NCBI RefSeq assembly: GCF_910592395.1
Contig: NC_088322.1
Coordinates: forward strand, 5,019,431-5,083,430
From: Lineus longissimus
Lineage: Eukaryota > Nemertea > Pilidiophora > Heteronemertea > Lineidae
Direction of reading: 5' to 3'
DNA: 64,000 nt
Positions within the stretch are counted from its first letter, which is position 1. Each line of letters opens with the position of its first letter. Made by a program: the position numbers and the translations under genes. Below the pieces are notes generated by a model that had not been told where the DNA came from, searched no databases, and saw only the letters and a program-made list of their open reading frames with translations. Shown piece after piece: positions 10,730-21,415 of the stretch.

Positions 10730-11141
10730 CTATTCAAAACAGAGTGTGCTAGGCCTGCCATAGCTGGTAATGCAATGGTAGCAATCATCTTTGACATCAG
10801 CTGGATTCTGCTCTCTGTTTTCCACATGAATTATATTGTACACTTCAATGTAGGATAGTGTCTTGAAAGAAGTGCTAATATACGCCAATAGATAAAGTAG
10901 AATTTTTGCTTACTTTTGTCTCTTCCGTTCCGTCAGGTGCCAGTGTGTAGGTCCATTGTACACCAGGGGAGCTCTGCACTTTTGATAAGTTTAGCTAAAT
11001 GGGTAATTTACCAGGATTTTTTCCGACTTCGATATGTGTTTCAACATTATGCACTTGAAAAATTTGAGTCAAGCGGCATGAGATTTTAGCCAATCAGGTT
11101 TGAGCTTAGTTTCAGCGACAATGGCGAGTGCAATTATGTTT
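10730..11141. other. No feature recognised
   Basis: Noncoding sequence between two inverted-repeat elements; no ORF, RNA gene or repeat found by eye. Confidence 0.35.
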
Positions 11142-11150
11142 ACTGTAGCC

Positions 11151-12706
11151 TAGCCTGGTACCACTGGCCACCGTCAGACGACGCTGTATTGACGGGACGG
11201 ACGGAGGCCAGGTTCCAGCCAATCTTTGCAAGACTCGGAATTCCGAGTCACGAAAGTCGTTGATTTCCAACGTCTTTTTATATTATATTGAAATCGTGTT
11301 TAATAAACATGAGTTAGTAGTGCTTGCTTGAAATACTCAAATATTGTGTATTAAGTGTAATCATGTTCACAAAAGTTTTTTTCGTAGAATACTTCGTGAG
11401 ATTACGGGTTGGACGTATAATTGTGAACCGACGGCTCATTATCAATAGACGCTTAAAGCTTCATTTTGTCAACAATTCATTTCCGCATCCATTTTCTAGC
11501 ATCATTTCGATAAAATCTGCCTTTATCTAACCAATGGAAAAGTACAAAGAAGTACTGGATTTCTCATTGAAATCCAAACTTGCTTTAGGAAGGGTGAATG
11601 TTCGCCGTAGTACTGAATATAAGTTTCGCTTTCGGATTTGTTGACAGGCTTCCCCGCAATGACGTCATTATTTATTTATAGACGGTGGCCGGAACCTGGC
11701 CTCCGTCCGTCCCGTCAGCGAAATTTTTTTCTGCAGGATACTTCTGCCACAGTGTACATCTGACAGCCAATCACAATTGGCGCGATCTTTGACGTCACAC
11801 TGTTTATTTATGCATGATAATGCAAATACAATGGACGATACCGAGTCGCATGCCGAGTGCCACTTCAACTGTGAATGTGACAATAGTTCATTGTCTGACC
11901 CCAATTATGCTCAACTCAAGGTTTGTGTCGTAGTGTTTAGGAATGAATTGCACAGATTCATTGTAAAATTGATGATATTATGCGTACAAAAGAGGTATCA
12001 GCTGATCTGATCGCTACATTGCAGTGCATGCATTGATTTGTGAAATTTTAAGGGGCAGTGACACTGACAGTGTTGCCAATGTTGATAATTATTAAAGGGA
12101 CAGTGTATCCGATGTCTCGCGATTTGTGAAATTTTAAGGGGCAGTGACACTGACAGTGTTGCCAATGTTGATAATTATTAAAGGGACAGTGTATCCGATG
12201 TCTGCTGTTGAAGGTATCAGGCCTATTTTGGTAGTTTGAACATTGTTGAAGGGCCATTGTATAAAACACATTTTGACAAGCAAACAAAATAAATTGAATG
12301 GTGGCGCCACCTATGCATATACAGCAGAACTAGTTACACGGTTGACAGATAAACATTCAACCTCGGCTATTTTGCCGAGCACAGTGCGCCTTTAACAGAC
12401 AAGTCCAATAAATACAGTCCACTCCAGTCGACAATGAAAATACATGTTAAGATACTGCAAATAAATATATTTTAGCTAATATACTCCTCTAACCATTTGC
12501 TAACTTGTTCTTTCCAAGATTATCAGAACACGTGGCATTGTTGACATTATTGCGCCATGTGGAAAGATGATGTCAACAAAGACACGTGCTTGCCTTGAAT
12601 TCTGATTGGCTGTCAGATGTACACTATGGCAGAAGTATCCTGCAGAAAAAAATTTCGCGTCCCGTCAATACAGCGTCGTCTGACGGTGGCCAGTGGTACC
12701 AGGCTA
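11151..12706. mobile_element. MULE-like inverted-repeat element with 9-bp target-site duplication
   Basis: The terminal inverted repeat begins TAGCCTGGTACCACTGGCC and pairs with the right end. A perfect ACTGTAGCC lies on both sides (11142-11150 and 12707-12715); nine bases is the size produced by Mutator-like transposases. The left arm is interrupted at about 11,205-11,715 by another foldback whose arms read GGACGGAGGCCAGG and CCTGGCCTCCGTCC. Beyond it the arm resumes (GCGAAATTTTTTTCTGCAGG) and pairs with 12,600-12,660. An ~82-bp tandem duplication sits at about 12,040-12,205. No transposase. Confidence 0.8.
12040..12205. repeat. Tandem duplication of ~82 bp
   Basis: Two near-identical copies starting at GTGAAATTTTAAGGGGCAG and ending near GTATCCGATGTC, inside the MULE-like element. 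Confidence 0.85.
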
Positions 12707-12894
12707 ACTGTAGCCTAAATACAGAAAAAGACAATGACACGTCGTATTTCAACGCATGTGCAATCGATCGTAAACAAAGACATTATTTCAATTCAGCACA
12801 GGCCTTGTTTTGCAAGGTCACAGTCTAAAACTTCTATTTCACCGATTTTCAATGCAGATTCGTAGCCGAAATGCATCAAATGCATCAAATGAGT

Positions 12895-13031
12895 AACATA
12901 GAAACTAGATTACGCGTGGGAAGCCTCAATTGCAGAGGGATACGCGAAAAAGGGAAGAAAATGCGACTAGCAGACGACGCATTCAAATATGGCGTCGATG
13001 TATTGTGTGTACAAGAAACGCACATAAAAGG
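12895..13031 (+). pseudogene. APE endonuclease, N-terminal fragment
   Basis: Translation shows RVGSLNCRGIREKGKK, then the canonical VLCVQETHIKG, with the catalytic Glu of AP-endonuclease-like retrotransposon endonucleases. These proteins nick the target DNA to prime reverse transcription. The frame is lost at 13,032, exactly where an inverted-repeat element has inserted, and resumes after its target-site copy at 13,992. Confidence 0.75.
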
Positions 13032-13982
13032 GGTAACCGGAAAAACGCCGACCGACCGACCGACCTACCGACCTGCCAACCTACCGTCATATGCAGTATC
13101 CCTTTCGCTTTTCTATAGCACATGTATCTGTGTAGTGCCCAGCGCAATTCACGTGATGGATTCGGACATGTCTGACAGCAGCATCTTCAGTCAATACTTG
13201 ACTTGCCAAACTCAGAAATGCAGCGCCACTCGCGGACAAAGATAGAACAACTCGACATTTTTTTTCACCGGTTTTCGCTGCGCATGCGTACAAGCCATCC
13301 GGAAACTAATAATGGCGGCAATCTGAACTTGTTTTGTGTAAGTTTTTGAGAGTTCAAAAAGTTCTTTAAGGCTCATGATTTAAGATAATTTAGCAATCTG
13401 ATAACTATTACGTCTTAAGAAACAGACGTACCACAGTTATAACCAGTTTACCTGTGTGAATTTGCTTTCACTGCGTGTAGAACAGTTGTTTTTCTCGTCC
13501 GTCGCCGCGAAAGATGACGGCTGGTACGCATGCGCAGCGAAAACCGGTGAAAAAAATGTCGAGTTGTTCTATCTTTGTCCGCGAGTGGCGCTGCATTTCT
13601 GAGTTTGGCAAGTCAAGTATTAAACCGGGAAAACGAGCCCACGCGGTAAGGAACTGATAACGATACTCTAAAGATTTAAAAGATATGCTTTGTCTACATG
13701 GTCGGTGGATATAAAAACATGATTTGGGCCTAATCTATGCACTGTAGTTTTTCTACTCGAGTGTCTCGACCGATGCAATGCATGAACTGCAACGCGCAAT
13801 ATGCATTTGTTGTCATTTGAACAGCGCACGTGCGCTTGTTTACAATTTCATTTCACATGACCTGCTATCGTGGATTGGATATATCACATTGACTTATGAG
13901 ACCTGAGACTCAAATGCGAAACTTGTGGGTTAGTAGGTCGGTGGGTCGGTCGGTCGGTCGGGTCGGCGTTTTTCCGGTTACC
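13032..13982. mobile_element. MULE-like MITE inserted in the endonuclease, 9-bp target-site duplication
   Basis: The ends are GGTAACCGGAAAAACGCCGA and its complement, with (CGAC)n/(GTCG)n subterminal runs. CATAAAAGG is duplicated at 13023-13031 and 13983-13991. The element carries a second, TA-flanked MITE at 13,197-13,617. No transposase frame. Confidence 0.85.
13197..13617. mobile_element. Mariner-like MITE (CTTGACTTGCC termini), TA target sites
   Basis: Terminal inverted repeats of about 100 bp begin CTTGACTTGCCAAACTCAG and contain GCGCCACTCGCGGACAAAG. TA is present on both sides (13195-13196, 13618-13619), the target duplication of Tc1/mariner elements. A shorter relative is at 37,290-37,529. 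Confidence 0.75.
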
Positions 13983-13991
13983 CATAAAAGG

Positions 13992-14594
13992 CACGGGGGC
14001 AGAGGAAATAACAACAATAGATTCATGCACTTGATTGGGAACAACGTTTACATGACGTAGTGTTGGCCGTCGTCACGTCACCATGCATTTTACATTACTG
14101 TAACGTGACGAGACACGACGTTTTCGTAAACGTTGGTCCCAATCAAGTGCATGGATCTATAGTGACGGTAAAACAAAATACGAACTGTTCTATACCGGCC
14201 CAGAGGACAGTAAACATCATGGTGTTGGACTAGTTATATCGAAAAACATTAAACCACAATTTCAACGAATCAATGATAGAATTTGCATGACGACAGCCAA
14301 AATGCCGAAACGAGATCTTGTCGTCATAACAGCATATGCACATACATTACCGAATAGTGAGGAACATCCCGAAATTCGTGATAATTTCTATGACGATTTA
14401 GAAAGCATAATCAATAAACAGGCGAGGAGATCCCTCCTAATCATAGCAGGCGACTTTAAACGCAAAAAACGGGCTCAGCATGGAGAGAATTTCCGGAGAA
14501 CATGGGGAAATTCGGAAAAGGGACAGTGAACAGCAATGGTCAATTCCTACTAGAGATGGCAAAAAGAAATGAACTCATCCTAACAAACACCCTA
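13992..14594 (+). pseudogene. APE endonuclease, middle fragment
   Basis: After a small palindrome the frame reads YSDGKTKYELFYTGPEDS and then HHGVGLVISK, matching the GGVA(I/V) motif region. RDLVVITAYAHTL and LLIIAGDF follow, the latter the GDFN motif. The frame decays after GDF (KRKKRAQHGENFRR is out of register with what follows). A last piece, FLLEMAKRNELILTNTL, ends at about 14,594, where a further insertion begins. Homology is clear, function lost. Confidence 0.7.
14025..14152. mobile_element. 128-bp palindromic MITE
   Basis: The arms ATGCACTTGATTGGGA and TCCCAATCAAGTGCAT enclose further complementary sequence (AACGTTTAC and GTAAACGTT). It interrupts the endonuclease reading frame. No clear target-site duplication. 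Confidence 0.65.
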
Positions 14595-15832
14595 TAATAT
14601 GTAAAGAGCAATCTCTAGTGAACTCACACAACTGTTTGACATGGGGGAGCCCCCAAACCCCCGTCCTTCTGACATATATAGCCAGTACATTGGGGGATGA
14701 GTCCCCCAAACCCCCTCCCCGTTCTCTGAAAGTGACAGGTTTTAGTCAGTACATTGGGGGGAAGCCCCCCCCCACCCCCCCCCCCCCCCAGGTTTTAGTC
14801 AGTACATTGGGGGGAAGGCCACCCCCCCACCCCCCCCCCCCCCATTGGACTCTAAAAATAGAATTCCTTGGAGACGCTGAACAATAAGGCCCCATAAAGA
14901 AATAGTCCCCGCCCCGGTAGCTGTTTCATATCTGCTGAAAGAAGCAGCTCTTTGTGGTGAAATAATAATTGAATGCATGTCATGACACCCAGGAGCTTTT
15001 TCTCATTTCTGAAACAGTTGCATGGTTGGAATGAATTGCCAAATCAGTCCGTCAAATCTCTATGCAATGAAAATTGAAATGTCACAACTGTCTCCACCGA
15101 CGTTGTCCTGTATGTCCTAGCAGACGATTTTTAAATAAATGATGTGATTGATATACCATTGGAATGAATTATTTCTTCAATGATATGAAAGTTGAAAACC
15201 CTCTGACATGTCCGAGTACAAAAATGCAGAGGCAAGACACATCATGCATGTCATGACACCCAGGAGCTTTTTCTCATTTCTGAAACAGTTGCATGGTTGG
15301 AATGAATTTCCAAATCAGTCCGTCAAATCTCTATCCAAATGGAACTTTAAGACCACTCTATAATTGTGCAGTAGTGTTAAAACTGACTTTTTTGAAGTAA
15401 AGTACGTAAATCGAGAAGAAGAGGACGTTTGCTTTGATCTGCAATAAAATGTCACATCTGTCTCCGCCGACGTTGTCCTGTACATATGTCCTAGCAGACG
15501 ATTTTTAAAATCATGATGTCCCACACCCGCACTTCAGTGGCGCCGGTGTGAATAAATCTACTTGCGTGAATGGTCAATGGCTCATGACGTCATGAAATAA
15601 TTGCGTCACGAGGAAGGAAACAATGGGAATCATGGTAACTGTGGTTTCGGTGCGTCGTGAAAGCAGGATCGGCAAGCGCGGCCCGTATGGAATGCAACAA
15701 ACTGTACCGGAACCGGAACTGTCATGGGTCTGCACAAATTTTTTCAGATTCGATGGACATGATGGATATATGAATTTTGTTTACACTTTATACACACACG
15801 TAACCATTACACTCACTACGTTGTGTGAGTTA
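14595..15832. mobile_element. ~1.2-kb insertion with AACTCACACAA termini
   Basis: The endonuclease frame stops at 14,594 and resumes at about 15,833. Near the borders are AACTCACACAA (about 14,620) and TTGTGTGAGTT (about 15,819), an 11-bp inverted repeat. The interior has C-rich tracts with TTTTAGTCAGTACATTGG repeats (14,680-14,845). It also has two direct copies of a ~90-bp block (GCATGTCATGACACCCAGG, about 14,974 and 15,246). The exact ends are uncertain. Confidence 0.55.
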
Positions 15833-16439
15833 TCAACATAAGATGGCTCACCGAACCACTTGGGAAAGCCCCGGTCAAAGAAAAGACAAACTAACCGGCC
15901 AAATGAAACCGAGCAGAAACCAAATAGACTATGTAATGACCAGAATCCAACATAGAATGATCATAACCGACTCTCGATCATACAGCGGCATTAATGTAGC
16001 GACGGACCATCGTCTGCTACTAACAAAGATACGTTTAGACTGGTACAAAATGAAACCAAGCAAACATCAGCAAGGTCAACTCAACATCACGAAACTCGCC
16101 ATAGATAAAGAAACGCAAGATGCATACTGCCGAAAGGTTGAGGAAAAGCTCCAAACTGAAGAAAATATGACCCCACAAGAACAATGGGATACCATCGTGA
16201 ACGCATGTTTAGAAGCCGGGAAAGAGACAATAAGCAAAGAAAGAAACAAGAAACAAAGTGAAAACAAACTTATCAAAGAACTGTCAGCAAAACAAAGGAA
16301 ACTCAGAGATGATCGAAATGCAACAACAGATCATGATAGACGGCGGGAACTACAAACAGAAAGATACGCAACTCTCAAACAAATCCACCAACTACTAGCA
16401 CTAGCAGAGGAGGAGAAACAGAAGATTGAAGTCAATTAG
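15833..16439 (+). pseudogene. APE endonuclease C-terminus and linker of the plus-strand non-LTR element
   Basis: Reads HKMAHRTTWESPGQRKDKL, then RNQIDYVMTR and VATDHRLLLTKIRL. These are the conserved W..PdG, IDY and SDH-like (here TDHR) motifs that end this endonuclease. A charged linker of about 130 residues follows (KEQSENKLIKEL-like, helix-prone). The frame ends at a stop at 16,437 and continues in another frame, so at least one frameshift separates it from the reverse transcriptase. Confidence 0.75.
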
Positions 16440-16474
16440 ATGAATTAGACAGATACAAAGATGATTCCACTAAG

Positions 16475-18212
16475 ATGTATCAAGTTATAAGGTCACTAAA
16501 ATCGATCGAACCCCAGAAGATAATACTGATACAGGGAGAAAACGGTTTAGCCACAAACGAAAAAGAACAAGCCGACATCATCACTAAATTCTTCAACCAA
16601 ACCTTTTGTGTAGATTGGGAGCTCGAAATACCAACAACACCCCCACAAGAAATGACGACAATGGACGATACCTTTCACGACAAAAGAAGTAGACAACGCC
16701 ATAAGAAGTCTAAAGAATGGGAAGAGTCCTGGATGTGACAACATCAAAGCCGAACTATTAAAGTACGGGCCAAAAGAACTAAGTACAAGCATAGCCAAGA
16801 TACTTAACGACATAGCGAAAACAGGAACATTCCCAAGTGAAATAAAAAGAGGCATACTCATCCCCCTTCCGAAACCAGGAAAACCTCGAGGACCACCAGC
16901 TAACCTACGACCTATCATCCTCCTCTCAATGATCAGAAAAATACTTGCCATCTGCATGATCCGAAGAACCGCCGAGAAAATCAACAAACACATTCCACTG
17001 AGTCAAGCTCCTTACAGATCCGGTAGAAGCACCACTGAACATGTCTTCGCATTCAAAATATTGGCAGAAAAAGCCGTAACATCAGCAGACTACACCATAT
17101 ACACACTCATGCTAGACATGAGTGAGGCTTTTGATACCGTGAAGAGAGAGACCCTATACCAAGATCTCCGTGAGATACTCCAACCAGACGAACTCCACAT
17201 GATGACGATTCTATTGAAGGATGTCACACTGAATGTAAAAGTCGGACGCGAAGTAGGAGCAGAAATAAAGACTAACATAGGTGTCCCACAAGGAGACTGC
17301 GCCAGTCCAATCGCCTTCACGCTATACCTTGCTAAAGCCCTAAAACCAGAACGGACAGATATCCCACTAGAACACAACTACGCACAAACAGTAAAGACAG
17401 CCGAAGAACTCCAACCAGACCATCTCAAAGATCACACTTATGCCACACCCACAGACACATATATGGAAATAGACGAGCAATATGCCGATGATATCAACTG
17501 GATCACCACAGCCCAACACAAAAGAACAGAAAAAGAGAAGATCGTCCCGAAACAACTCAAGAAAAGAAATCTAAACGTAAACGAAACAAAGACTGAGAAG
17601 CATACCATCACAAGAAACGGAAATGATGAATGGAAACGATGCAAACTGCTCGGGAGCCTACTAGACACAGAAAAAGACATAAAACGAAGAAAAGGTTTGA
17701 CCATCAGCACCTTCAACAAACTCAAGAACATCCTACAATCCTCCAAAATCGATCTCAAAACCAAACTCCGAGTATTCAACACCTACCTCCGAAGCATATT
17801 CCTCTACAACTCAGAACTATGGACCCCAACCGCCAAACTTGAACAAGAAATTGATGCCTTCCAACGTACCCTACTAAGAAAATTACTGGGAATTAGATGG
17901 CCACAAAGGATTTCAAACGAAGACCTCAATAAGAAGACACAACTAGAACCGTGGTCCCAAGACACCAAAAGAAGGAGACTGAGCTGGTTCGGCCACTTGC
18001 TTCGATTGAGTGAAGACACCCCAGCCAGGAAAGCCTTAGCCGAATCAATGCGAACAATCAAGAAACCACGTGGGCGACCAAAGCTCACGTGGCTAAAACT
18101 CATATACCAAGATCTGAAACTCCAACCAAACCATGACATTCAACATTTGAGTATTCTGGCTGCGGATCGGCAGCATTGGAACGGTGTGATAGAGGGCGCC
18201 ATGTCCAAATAG
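16475..18212 (+). pseudogene. Reverse transcriptase and C-terminal domain of the plus-strand non-LTR element
   Basis: Starts in one frame (MYQVIRSLKSIEPQK, 16475-16738) and shifts into the frame of 16929-18212. That frame is open upstream as well, reading AIRSLKNGKSPGCDNIKAEL and then IPLPKPGKP. Counting from Met at 16929: motif A LMLDMSEAFDT (61-70), motif B GVPQGDCASP (118-127), catalytic YADD (185-188). The C-terminal part has RRRLSWFGHLLRL and GRPKLTWL, typical of RTE/L1-like proteins. All catalytic aspartates are present. The enzyme would copy its own RNA at the nicked target; here it is cut off from its endonuclease by frameshifts and insertions. Confidence 0.85.
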
Positions 18213-18250
18213 GACGAACGCGTAACGACGACGACGACGACGACATGCGC

Positions 18251-18982
18251 AATACATCGACTCGCATCGTTGATGATCTGGCGCCTCGAGTGTCAAGATC
18301 GGTACGGAAAGATGTAGAGCATCTTTCTGTACGGTCAGAATGAGGTTGCTAAAACACTAAGTTAAAACTAACAAGAAGTAAAAAACATCCTGAGCAAGTT
18401 TGCAAAATACTCGGCGAGCAACGAGGTGTTTGATAGTTTATGCAAGTTTCTCGAATTCGAATCTATTTTTGTCTGTCATGTGACCTCGGCAAATGCCCGG
18501 CCAATCTTGACACTAGAGGCGCTGATTTCGTTGCTTACAAATTTCGGCACTGTGCGAGTTTGGCCCAAGCCGCGGTGGAATTGAAAATGTCCTCGTCCAT
18601 ATCTATCATGTGTACGAGTTTGATTTGAAGAGGCATTTATCTGCATCATTGGAACAAAAAAGTGGCAGTGAATTCACTTAGACATAAACAAAATGGTAAG
18701 CATATGATATATACAACATTCCGGAAATTTCGCAGAAGGTGCTGTTCATATTTAACCTGGCTATTTCCATGACCATGAATGGCATGATCCTGGGCTGTTA
18801 TTTATTAAAGCTGAACTGTCTCCATTTAAGGTGCCTGCACCATGTTTATAAAAAGGCAGCCGTGCCACCGCGCGACTACCTTTGTAAATAGCAACTACCA
18901 TCCGCCATGTTTTAACCCTTTAGCTCCTGGGGGTCTACAAATTTTTTTCCAGCATCTCCCTGAAGATTTCCAGGTAGCCTAT
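18251..18982. other. No feature recognised
   Basis: Sequence downstream of the non-LTR element; small open frames only, no recognisable domain or repeat. Confidence 0.35.
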
Positions 18983-19517
18983 CGGTCTACCTAATGCGCG
19001 TCCGGAACAATTTGTGCGTCCGGAGCGCGTCCGGAAGAGAAAGTGCGCGTCCGGAACAATTTCCTTTGTAAATATGAACCTAATGTTGCATTTGATGGCT
19101 TAAATAGCATTTTAATTCCATGTAGAGAAAATAAAATTGGAAAAAATCTCCTTGGCATGCTTGGTGACTTTGTATTTTACAATTTTCAGCGGGGTGATTT
19201 GGGTGTTACACAGCCATCAAATCCCAGACAAACTCATACCGACTCAGACAACCACAACAGGAGAAGGCGCGTAAGGAAGTTGGGATATGAGTATGGCATT
19301 AGTAATTAACCACCTTGCTGAAAATTGTAAAATACAAAGTCACCAAAAATATTTTTTTCAATTTTATTTTCTCTACATGGAATTAAAATGCTATTTAAGC
19401 CATCTAATGCAACAATAGGTTCATATTTACAAAGGAAATTGTTCCGGACGCCAACTTTCTCTTCCGGACGCGCTCCGGACGCGCAAACAGAGTTCCGGAC
19501 GCGCATTAGGTGGACCC
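18983..19517. mobile_element. Foldback element rich in TCCGGACGCGC, 8-bp target-site duplication
   Basis: Arms of about 190 bp pair, from GGTCTACCTAATGCGCGTCC to its complement at the right end. TAGCCTAT flanks both sides (18975-18982, 19518-19525). The outer part of each arm has GTCCGGA repeats. Both arms encode the same small peptide frame, a consequence of the inverted repeat. An 8-bp duplication suits hAT-type transposition; the transposase is absent. Confidence 0.8.
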
Positions 19518-19547
19518 TAGCCTATTCCTATAGCATGTATAGTGTAT

Positions 19548-19738
19548 AGGCCTACACCTTTCCAGAAATGGGGCGCTGAGTGTCCGAAGTAATGATATCA
19601 TAAGGGGAAACTAGGCCTTATGGTGGAGGGACAAAGGAGATAGTCATTGTTGACCAACACACTTGAATGCCTTTAATGACGGACTAAGGGGAAAGAGTTA
19701 GTTCCAATGCAAGCCACCAATTTCGGGAAGCATTTATA
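19548..19738. repeat. Dispersed ~185-bp repeat, copy 1
   Basis: Starts TACACCTTTCCAGAAATGGG and ends near CGGGAAGCATTTATA. It is about 90% identical by eye to 24,391-24,577, where it interrupts a Helentron-like core repeat. That shows it is mobile. Probable MITE; TA or TAT target. Confidence 0.75.
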
Positions 19739-21415
19739 GACTGTCTTTGGGCAAAAGAGATCTAGGCCTATATGCAAAAAATTACAAGTGATCGGGAGCT
19801 CTTAAGCGAGCTATATGGTTAGAGAGTGTGTGTATACCGGCAATGAAAAAAAGTTGACCCGGAGCCAGAAAACCACCTCACCCAGGTGAAATTTTTGCAC
19901 GCGAGGATTTGTATACGCCTATGCACAGCAATTTACCTGGGGAGAGATTTTCTTTTTCCAAAACAATGCAGGGGGACCGATGATTTTTACGCGGAGTAGC
20001 CACTGTTCGGTTGGAGATTTCGTCAAAACAGGGGCGAATCAAAGTGTGACAAATACCCTGGGGCGAATCGAGATGCATTAAACAACAATCTGCATCGCTG
20101 CCAGAGATTATTTTTCTCTTTCCGCGAAGAAGTCGTGCTTTGAACTGGCAAAAGTCAGCAAAAGGTTTCGAGTCTGCTAACTTTTCCGTAGTACGCCTGC
20201 GCACCAACATGATCGGTCCGGGGCTGCACGTTTCGACAATGATTTCGTCAATGTCATGGCGTGTGGGAGGATGTCTATGGTCTGGTTCCATTTATAATGC
20301 AATAATCTTGAAAGTACATTGGTCTCAATATTTATTTCCCCGTTTCCATGACAAAATCCTACCGTGAAACCACAACACAACACAACACAAGCCATTTCAA
20401 TTTTCTGTAGAAAGCGCATGCACACTAACTCAAATGCATGCGCTACCCTCAAACTATTCAGGACAGGGGGTTGGCTAAGGTCTTTTTGAATTCAAATCCT
20501 ACACTTGGGTCTTGGGATCATTATGCTTATCTCCGGGCAAAAATACCTATCCTTCTCCTGTTTGTTGTGTTTAGTTTCCTTCCCACATTCTTCCCACCTA
20601 TTTTCTATACTGCGTCAGCATCTATTGGGTCAACTGCCATGATGGCATCATCCTATAATTACTATATCCCCCCCCCTCCCCACCACTAACTACTCGCCAC
20701 CATTGACATTGTGTGCTAGCCAACTGCTTCTCCGGTCAACTGCCATGATGGCATCATCCTAACTATAAACCCCCCCCCCCCCCACCGCCACCACCACCAC
20801 CAGAGTCTTCTCGCTCACCAGCCCCATTAACGAAGAGCTCCCTATCAAGGCCTGAGCCTTCCCCATATTATTTATTTTGAAGCTAACAATCATACCTACA
20901 ATATGATATCATTAATTTTTCATTTTAACCCCCTGGTATCGAAAGCATTAACACTCTCAGCAATTTAGTGAAAATAGATAGAAAGACCCTGTAGTAAACA
21001 ATGGAATCATAAAAAGTTCCTACCTAATCAAAAAAATCTTTAAAGAAACCCTAATGTACGATAATCCAACCTAATACTTTTGATCGAAAAACACAACCCG
21101 GCAGTCTCCTGTACATGAATACATGGAGGAGGCTGACTCGCCAACTCGCCCTGTATTAGTATTACTCGGTAAAATGTACAGCAACCCACCTTGGAACGAG
21201 GAAGATTACACTCTAAGCGTCGCCCCTGTGGTGTAACTTTACTTCTCTGCCCCTTGGATATCTAAGGGTGGGAGTTTTAAACACGGGCGGCTACGGGCGG
21301 TACAGGAGCTAAAGGGTTAAAGGGGTACGCCGGTCGTAATTACTTGTGTGTTGTCCGGTTAAATAGAAATCCACCAATACATATTGCCGTAGTGCAGTTA
21401 TTATGTGTAAAAATT
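19739..21415. other. No gene recognised; poly-C and pyrimidine-rich tracts
   Basis: Contains C-runs (20,670-20,690 and 20,769-20,785) within a short direct repeat (TCAACTGCCATGATGGCATC at about 20,630 and 20,737). A 137-codon antisense frame (19878-20291) has no recognisable domain. I find no transposon termini. Confidence 0.35.

Larger units (their letters stand above)
12871..18250 (+). mobile_element. Degenerate APE-type non-LTR retrotransposon (plus strand), split by three insertions
   Basis: Coding pieces read in order: endonuclease start (12871-13031), endonuclease middle (13992-14594), endonuclease end plus linker (15833-16439), reverse transcriptase and C-terminus (16440-18212). They are separated by a MULE-like element, a small palindrome and a ~1.2-kb insertion. 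The 3' end carries a short (ACG)n run (about 18,223-18,244), a microsatellite tail common for such elements. No ORF1 recognised. Clade not determined; RTE- or L1-like by the C-terminal WFGHLLR and GRPKLTW motifs. Confidence 0.8.

Noticed and set aside
19878-20291. 137-codon minus-strand frame
   Set aside because: No domain recognised and no supporting splice or repeat context.
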